A stretch of 64,000 nucleotides of DNA from Bryoerythrophyllum caledonicum (taxonomy: Eukaryota; Streptophyta; Bryopsida; Pottiales; Pottiaceae), in the NCBI GenBank assembly GCA_963971425.1, contig OZ020515.1:17190291-17254290 (forward strand), written 5' to 3'. Of the stretch, positions 57,410 to 64,000 are shown in pieces (positions within the stretch are counted from its first letter, which is position 1; every line of letters begins with the position of its first letter). Made by a program: the position numbers and the translations under genes. The notes under the pieces were generated by a model. It ran no database searches, was not told where the DNA came from, and saw only the letters and a list, made by a program, of their open reading frames with translations.

Positions 57410-58521
57410 ATTGGTGCCCCTCCCTTACATCATTGGTGTAGGAACTCAACCTGCTCCACAGTCCACACCACAACTATGGCATAAAGACATTATATACTTC
57501 ACATCCATGCCCCACACCTGCTCATCACACACAATTTACACAAACCAAGCAAGTTATCTCACCTTCCATTTTCTTCACTAATATAAAATCTAATGCTTTT
57601 GAAAACCTCATTTCACACTATTCCTCTTTATGTGCACATTCTCTTCCACTTTCTGTACACATTCTTTCTTTCCACCCTTTTAACAGATGTTGCAACATGA
57701 TGAATGAGGGTTGTTGTGACTCTTGGTCATGGCTTATGAACATTAGCTGAACACATTCATTTGTAGCCGTGAAAGTGTAGCATACCATATACCTTGTTTG
57801 CTAAAACCATAACCCTCAAAAGACCAAGGCATTTTACAGGAATCTAGTCTCCATCAATTTAAACTGCTAAAATGAACATTTTGAGAATGTAGTTCCTAAA
57901 CTTATACAAGATGGAGTGAAAGATAAATGCAGTCTAAGTGGAAAATGGACACTTGGTCCTTAAGGGATTGAAGTTCCCTACTGTACCTTGGCTCCTGTTG
58001 TGTGACAAAAAAGACGGCCTGCACTCAATAACCCTCATTAACCCTATTAAACCTGCACTTTCATCCTAAAGTCTTCGCAAAATTAACACACAAAAATCCC
58101 ACCTTAAACTCAGAAAGTAACTCGGATGTACCACTTCCTATCACTAATCATGAGCACATGATCAACCTCTGGTTCTCTGATGCAAATGATGTCGACGCAG
58201 CAGAATGTTGAAATTCAGAAGGTTATGTCCCACGTCACACAAATCGCTTCACAAATGACAGAAATAGGACGACTAGGTGAGCAAGCTCTCTACGGAAACA
58301 TCCACAAAACCTAACCAGCACACAAAAATGGTGAAACCTCGGTTGGAGTGATAAAATTGTCAATTACTATAGGAAGTTGTACAACATGGCCAGAGCCTTC
58401 GGGGATTCCTAGCACTGATGACTCTACTGTTCTCTCCGGGTGATTCTAAATTATTCCCCGGCAGCAAAAATCCATAACAAAGACGCACACAGACAGATCA
58501 CAAGAGCGGTTTACCTTGGCC

Positions 58522-59412
58522 TCAGAAGCGGGGGGGAGGCTTGTCGCTGGAGAGGTTGACTCTCAAGGGTCTGCCGTCGAAGTCGCTGCCGTTGAGGTTG
58601 TCGATGGCGGACCTAGCCTCGGACTCGCTGTCCAAGGTGACGAACCCGAAGCCGCGCGACCTGCCGGTCTCCCGGTCCACGACAACCTTGGCGTCCACGA
58701 CCCTGCCGTAGTCGGAGAACAGTTGCTCCAGCGCGGACTCGTCACAGCCCCAGCTGAGGTTGCCGACGAACAGCTTGTTCGGGCTGTCCTCGCGTCTCTG
58801 GCCCCGGCCCTGGCCCTCGCCGCCAGCGCGCCTGTCCGGCCTCTCACTCCGCTCGTAGCGCGGCCTATCGCCCTTCGCCTGCGGGTAGTTCACGCGCAGC
58901 GGCCGGCCGCCGAGGTCGCTCCCGTCCAACCCGGCGATCACGTCCGCGGCGTCCTTATTGCTCGCCATGGTCACGAACGCGAACCCCCGGCTGCGCCCGC
59001 TATCCTGGTCGTAGATCACCTCCACGGCCTCCACGGTGCCGAAGTCCTGGCAAATCTCCGCCAGCTGCGCGCTGTCGCACGTCCACGGCAAGTTCCCGAC
59101 GTACAGCTTCGACCCTTGCTGCACCGCCGGCGCCGGCTCAGGCGCGCCCTCGTCCGCGCCCTCGTCCGCGCCCTCTCCGCCCGCCTCCTCCGTCGCCAAG
59201 TCGAAAATCTCCGCGGCACGCGCCACAATGGCGGCGTTCATGCCGCCCGTCCTCTTCGGAAACTCCGCGAACACACACGACATCGCGGCAGGCGACGCGC
59301 CCACGCCCATGCTCACCACGGACGTCGAGCGCCCCTGCGCGCCCTCCGCGCGCGCCACCACCGCGGCGAACCGCGTGCTGGCCACGCTCATGCTCATGCT
59401 GGCGGTCGCCAT
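58522..59412 (-). CDS. Chloroplast ribonucleoprotein with two RRMs (cpRNP), copy 2
   Basis: Intronless frame of 296 residues. The first about 55 residues (MATASMSMSVASTRFAAVV onward) are rich in Ala, Ser, Thr and Arg and poor in acidic residues, as in plastid transit peptides. An acidic linker (72-95, two GADE repeats) follows. RRM1 (about 102-180) has RNP2 KLYVGNLPW and RNP1 RGFAFVTM; RRM2 (about 213-292) has KLFVGNLSW and RGFGFVTL. The Arg-rich spacer contains a GEGQGRGQRR stretch. The expected role is binding many chloroplast transcripts for stability and editing in the stroma. Arabidopsis cpRNP genes have introns as I remember them; this one has none. It is oriented tail to tail with copy 1, about 5.7 kb away, and the proteins share roughly 70 percent of residues by eye. 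Confidence 0.94.
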   Translation of the reverse strand: MATASMSMSVASTRFAAVVARAEGAQGRSTSVVSMGVGASPAAMSCVFAEFPKRTGGMNAAIVARAAEIFDLATEEAGGEGADEGADEGAPEPAPAVQQGSKLYVGNLPWTCDSAQLAEICQDFGTVEAVEVIYDQDSGRSRGFAFVTMASNKDAADVIAGLDGSDLGGRPLRVNYPQAKGDRPRYERSERPDRRAGGEGQGRGQRREDSPNKLFVGNLSWGCDESALEQLFSDYGRVVDAKVVVDRETGRSRGFGFVTLDSESEARSAIDNLNGSDFDGRPLRVNLSSDKPPPRF

Positions 59413-59645
59413 TGCTTCGACAAATTCCTCAACTCTGCGAGAGAGACACTAGACAAACAAACAGACAGACAGACAAACTAAACCCCAAAACCTTGACAAT
59501 AGAGAGAGATGCAAGCCTGAAGTAGTTTTCGGGCGAGCTCATTATCCAAATACCTATCCAAAGAGACGCTCTGTGCTCCGAGTTCATCCATGTGCTCAGT
59601 TTCCGTCGGTTCCCGGCACCTTATCCGTTAGGATGAACATTTCCC

Positions 59646-59815
59646 GTCAGGATATCGTTCGTCAGGAACCTCGACGACCGCCTGGCGTCGTTGGATGATC
59701 GTTCCCATCGCGGAAGGTGTATATGATGAGTCAGGATGTCGTTCGTCGGAAACCCCGACGAGCGCCTGGTGTCGTTGGATGATCGTTCCCGTCGCGGAAG
59801 GTGGAGATGACTCCG
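59646..59815 (+). repeat. 84-bp tandem duplication upstream of cpRNP copy 2
   Basis: Two head-to-tail copies starting at gtcaggatatcgttcgtc (59646) and gtcaggatgtcgttcgtc (59730), about 90 percent identical. Each holds tcgttggatgatcgttccc and gcggaaggtg. GC-rich, 230-400 bases before the start codon, so within the likely promoter. Confidence 0.85.
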
Positions 59816-60036
59816 GTTGCTCAGCCCTAACTTTGGTCGGAGATTTTTTGTGGGAGCCGCTTCAAAGGAACACCAAATTCCTTCGTCAATGTGAAAAATA
59901 CATCTTGTTGAAGAGCACCTTAACGTTGGAGGTTTCGCTGCCATTGAGCAAACATTCTAGATGCAAAGTCTACATTTTAGGTATTTTATACCACTTTTGC
60001 ATGTTCGCTTTGTAACATGTGTAGAGAAAAGGAACA

Positions 60037-60271
60037 GATACCGTACCCAGTGGTCACATTTGGCACCTCTATGTCGAAGGCAACTATTTTTCTTTGACGG
60101 AGTGATTTGGACACAATGAGTATCACCTAAGTATTACATGGGTATCATCTTGGCATTATATGGGTAGCACCTTGACATTACAAGAGTAATCACCTAGACA
60201 AAAAATTTATATTTTCGGAAATTTTGGACAACTCTCCATTTTGGATTGATTATGTACAATAGCGACCACGG
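60037..60271 (+). mobile_element. MITE-like element family R1, copy C
   Basis: Best-preserved ends: starts cccagtggtcacattt and ends with the complement of gccgtggtcgctattgta. Internal words tctttgacggagtgatttgg and gtattacatgggtatca match copies A and B. About 235 bases, non-coding. Confidence 0.65.
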
Positions 60272-61789
60272 CTTAGGCTAGTGTAATGAGAAATGTGAAA
60301 ACCGGCAATACAACAAAAAATTGCCGTTCGTTGCAATTCATGTCTAAAGGATGAACATCTACATGACTTTGGCAGAGTTTCACAAACTTTGGAAGACGGT
60401 TTTCAAACATTTTATAACTTTTTTACATGCCGTAATTTTAGAAATGATGTTAATATCTTCAGGGACTAGATTTTAAGTATAAAAACTAAGGACTAACTTA
60501 CACCCAATTGTTGCAGTTTTGGCCAAGTACGCAAGAAACTCAAAGCTCTAAAAGAGTCTATACATCTACATACCAAACCTCACTTATTTGTCAGACTAGT
60601 GTATTGGCCAATTGTCCGCAATAGGACAATACAACAACTTTGTAGGATGTACTGACTTTGAAGTAGGGCACATGTGAGGAAATTTCTTGCAAGTTAAGAT
60701 TATGATTATGGCATTAGAATTGGATGTTGGGTGCTACATCGTTGCTATGGTTGCTTGTTTTAAAATGAATTGATAATTGTTGCCTCATCCTCCTCTGATT
60801 CGCTCCCGCCTTCTCCACACTCTCGGAATCGCAATTGCCTATCTACCGACCTCTCCGGAAGAAGTTATTCTTGTCAGCGGAAAGCTGGCCTATCATGTCC
60901 TGATGCCCGCATGTCCCATGGTATCGCCTCACCACGTATATAAGCCACCACTTTTTTAATAATTAGCATAGTGGCATGTATACCTAGTGATTCTATTAGG
61001 AAAATATCCATGGCTTTTGATGATATTTCCAAGGTCCTCTTGATATTTCTGCATTTGTGTCAAATGGCTTGGTGTGCAACGCCTCGTAGGAGATTTGACA
61101 GTCGCAATGAGTGTGCTTATGAGGCTCCTTACAAAGATGGGAGACGAAGATGGGGGATCAAGGACGGAGATGGAGTTTGAAGACGGGGACAAGCTCAAGG
61201 ACATGAAAAGAAATAATGTTGTTATTTTCCTCCGTTGAGGACAACAAGTCAGTAGACTATATATATATATATATGATTTGTATTAATTTTTTGAAATTAG
61301 ATGTTTGGATGTATTTTTTCTTTGAGAGTAAAGAAATAGTTTGTTCTTATTGGAAATATTATCCGCCCTTTATAATGCAAAGGATATAGTTTCTTTTCCA
61401 TTCATTTGATTTTCCAAGTTTGAAATGTAGAGGGATAAAGTTTCTCCTCATAAAGACCTATTGAATGCTTTTATGTTTGCGGTTCAAGACGAAACACCTC
61501 AAGTTCGTTGATATCAACATCAGTGAGAATGACAAGCCGAACGCACCAACATTAAACTTGAGGCAAAGAATTCAGCACGTCAATGGAGGCAAGCAGAACG
61601 TTTGAATGACATTCATGCCTTATACAAGAATAATTGTCAAGTCATGGATTTGTCGTTGCCGCGTTGTGTCGTTGATGGAATAATTTGGTCATGAATTACA
61701 ACAAATAAACTTCCTTTTTGGCGCTTGTTGCATATTGCGTTGGTTGGAAGAGCACATCACCTCGTGAGGTTCACTTGCTAATCCAATTT

Positions 61790-62970
61790 TTTCTATGTAT
61801 TGTGTCATGGAAAAGTTGAACTTCCACCATTAAAAGTGACTCCGGACCCGTTGTGGCGGTTGTTGCATAAGGACTTCCGAGAAGCAAGGAGCTACAAAGA
61901 ATCAACCCATATGTATAACAACGCTTTGGCATTCATATTTGTAGAAGCCGATATTGATCAAGGCTTTGCCTAAGGCAAAAACTACATTTGTTTAATTTGA
62001 AGGCACGTTGTATCATATAATAGGTACCCTATTGTCCGCAGAAGGAGATAACTCATATATGGGTTGTTATATATTGTGGATAACCACGCCGCTTCATATG
62101 GTCCATGGAGATTTTTGGAAGTTTGGACCACAATACAATGGAGTCGCTCCAAAAACATGTTACAAGAGCATTATCTTAATGTATGAATTTTAAAAAAGTA
62201 TTTGTCAATGATTGACTAAGCAATCGGTAGTGGACTTATAACTTCGTTTATTGGCTTTGCAATTATATGATAAATGAAGGTACAATGCACCTACAACGGA
62301 CAAGGTTGGCGAGATTATGGTCGGCAACGGCTCTAATGGAAGCATGTTAGATAGGGATATTGTTGTCAAAAAAGTGGAAGGGCAACTTCAATGGATTTCA
62401 GCTTTATATTTTGCATATTTGCTACCGCATTATGTGCTTCTCTTTTTATGAAGGGGTCAAGGATGGTCTCCAAAATTTTCATTAAGAGCCTTTGAAGTTG
62501 AAGGCTCTCTGGTTGTTTAAGTATATTCAAATGCTACCAGGAGTAGAGACAAAGGCACATTGATGAGAGTAACATATGTCACTTTCAAGCGGACATGCTT
62601 CACTTGCATCATTGCGGCGACGACATATTTCATGTTGGCTAGCAAAACAAGGAGGACACATCAGAGTGCATTGAAGTTCTTTAGGGATAGTCCAAGGGCT
62701 TTGCAAAGTAAACTTTTTAGTGGAATGGTGGACACACTAGATGCATGCAAGCATGATCCGGCACGAATTGGCCATATATAGATCCTACCGCCGTTCTTTT
62801 TTGTAGGCCCTTGTCAGAAGAATCAATTCTATTAGGATGTCATGACCATTGTGCAGACGTTTTGATGACCAAACTTGTTGTGACGTTCACGTGTAATCCA
62901 AAATGGATTGAGATCACAGCCAAACTGAAACCTTCGCACAAAAGGATAAGACTAACCGGATTTTTCATGT
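61790..62970 (+). pseudogene. Decayed Helitron: Helitron-like N-terminal (Rep) region
   Basis: Pieces of the Helitron_like_N region appear in order, in shifting frames and with stops. They are CHGKVELPPLKVTPDPLW and FREARSYKESTHMYNNALAF (61803-61973), GTLYHIIGTLLSAEG (about 62003-62050), and DKVGEIMVGNGSNGS then DRDIVVKKVEGQLQ (about 62295-62390). They continue with LPPFFFVGPCQKNQFY (about 62785-62832) and TFTCNPKWIEI (about 62883-62920). These match the conserved blocks before and around the rolling-circle replicase of plant Helitrons. No intact frame is left and no helicase domain is visible before the window ends. Ends (TC...CTRR, hairpin) were not found. Confidence 0.8.
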
Positions 62971-64000
62971 TGTAAGGCCAATGCACCAAACAACAATTTA
63001 TCATCTTCTACGCAATTGAGGTGAATGATCCAATTGAGAAGTTCCACACTCAATCCTGAGTAGATCCCAAGTGTAGTCCTTGGTTTTGACTGTTCGTCCA
63101 AAATCAAATACGTGTACAAAAGTCCTTGCAACAGGGAAAATCCAAGTGCCACTTGCATAAAGCATGATAAATGTACCAAATTGTTGTGTAAAGAAAGATC
63201 AATAACCACAAGTGATGAAGAGTCCTAACCAACATCAAATAAATGAAAAACATACATTAAAACAAATATACATAATACACCCTCAAAGAAGAACTAGTAA
63301 ATTACAAGAATAGTCAGCGTCTCGCACTCCACAAAAGAAGAACCAACGAGTGCAAGTAGTATAAGAGAATGCGGATCCTTTACTAATAATAAACAATAAT
63401 CACTTACAAGCAAAGGTAATTACTAACCACTCTCAAACTCACTGTCAAAGCTTAACTTGACAAAGATGTCAAGTCAAGGATGTGTGCAACGCTATACGCA
63501 TATATACAACCCTAAGTGGATGGAAATCATCCACAAATGAATGCGGTGTACCGCCGTATGCTTCTAAACTCGTAGATTAGTAACAAACTAATCTATGTTA
63601 AAATACTACGGTGCAAAGAGGCTATCCACGCCACCTCCCATGACAACTATCGTGTAAAAAAAGATCGATAACCACAACAGATTGACAGTCCTATTCAACA
63701 TCAAATAAACAAAAAATATACACTAAAATAAGTATACATAGTACACACTCAAGTGCCCTCTTTTGCGGATAAAGAGACCTGCTATCCAGCTAAGACCAAA
63801 CAACACTAACAAAAGTAAACGCCACGGTGATGTTGTTGCAACAACTATACGCATCCAGTGGAAGATATCGCCCGTTGCCGAATCAATAGACATATGAAGA
63901 AGTAACAAAGAGAGGATAGGCCGGGTGCAATCTGAGCCCCATCTTTAATCTCCTTAGACAACTTTGTTGCCAATTCCTTGGTCAATCTCCATGTTGCCTA
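62971..64000. other. Right end: AT-rich DNA with a 110-bp direct repeat
   Basis: No intact gene. Segments 63187-63286 and 63652-63752 are direct repeats (shared gataaccacaa, agtcct, caacatcaaataaa and atacacyctcaa words). The sequence between them is unique. It may be the remainder of the Helitron or of an element nested in it. Confidence 0.45.
63187..63752 (+). repeat. Pair of about 100-bp direct repeats
   Basis: Copies at 63187-63286 and 63652-63752, about 75-80 percent identical by eye, 365 bases apart. No TG...CA ends, so they do not look like LTRs. Confidence 0.6.

Larger units (their letters stand above)
52832..58521. other. Region between the convergent cpRNP paralogues
   Basis: Holds the 3' flanks of both genes. 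Between them, in mirror order, lie an M1 element (53358-53875, plus), an R1 relative (54113-54305, plus), a roughly 1-kb centre, an R1 relative (55262-55448, minus), repeat R2 (56275-56580, minus) and an M1 element (56623-57409, minus) split by a solo LTR. It also has a small tandem repeat at 56092-56184. No intact gene is seen; short hydrophobic frames at 54763-55041 have no support. Confidence 0.55.
59413..61789. other. cpRNP copy 2 upstream region and AT-rich intergenic DNA
   Basis: The leader of the cpRNP gene has a (CAGA)-type run at about 59459-59475 (acagacagacagac on the plus strand). An 84-bp tandem duplication lies at 59646-59815, an R1 copy at 60037-60271, and a short TA microsatellite at 61259-61275. 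The rest is AT-rich without gene signal; the frame at 60777-60959 has no recognisable domain. Confidence 0.5.

Noticed and set aside
62952-63209. 85-residue minus-strand frame with a TTLGIYSG stretch resembling a copia integrase block
   Set aside because: Only six to seven residues fit, the order of other blocks is missing, and it overlaps the end of the Helitron remnant.
63187-63752. LTRs of a small retroelement
   Set aside because: The two direct repeats lack TG...CA ends and a target duplication, and only 365 bases lie between them.

Overview
This is nuclear plant DNA. The evidence is spliceosomal GT-AG introns, plant-type protein families (a plant universal stress protein, an EH-domain protein of the TPLATE-complex type, chloroplast RRM proteins with transit peptides), telobox motifs, a solo LTR and a decayed Helitron. 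GC-rich exons sit in very AT-rich intergenic DNA, introns are short, and genes are a few kb apart. This fits a compact land-plant genome, perhaps a bryophyte, but I cannot name the species. I found no rRNA, tRNA, CRISPR array or bacterial operon.

Left part (1-36.7 kb): a universal stress protein (688-1903, +), then five minus-strand genes. These are an ER-type J-domain protein with a thioredoxin-like tail (3332-5206), a TBC1D15-like Rab GAP (7672-12363, 17 exons), a two-EH-domain endocytic protein (17913-25160, 15 exons), an F-box/LRR protein (28623-31922, 12 exons) and the nucleoporin NUP107 (33027-36706, 2 exons). The exon models were joined by hand; reading phase closes at every junction. 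The spaces between them hold AT-rich DNA with several dispersed repeat families.

Middle part (36.7-48.3 kb): NUP107 shares a divergent promoter with RPN2, the 26S proteasome base subunit. RPN2 is present twice, as nearly identical inverted arms of about 3.39 kb (37181-40570 and 44907-48297). The arms flank a roughly 4.3-kb spacer that carries a METTL18-type histidine methyltransferase gene (41651-44360, +). The few coding differences I can see are almost all synonymous and lie in the outer third of the arms, so both copies look intact.

Right part (48.3-64 kb): AT-rich repeat-laden DNA, a 200-N assembly gap preceded by a 59-bp tandem repeat, and two intronless two-RRM chloroplast RNA-binding genes in convergent orientation (52089-52831 +, 5' end lost in the gap; 58522-59412 -). 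Between them are nested inverted copies of two MITE-like families, one of which is interrupted by a 251-bp solo LTR with a 5-bp target duplication and a matching empty site. The right end holds a decayed Helitron (about 61.8-63.0 kb).

The genes do not form one pathway. They are mostly housekeeping functions: proteolysis, nuclear pore, endocytosis, Rab regulation, ER folding, plastid RNA. The unusual part is the architecture: a young inverted gene duplication and an older one within about 22 kb, and a sharp contrast between intron-rich genes and GC-rich genes with few or no introns. I did not find a convincing new enzymatic or defence system.
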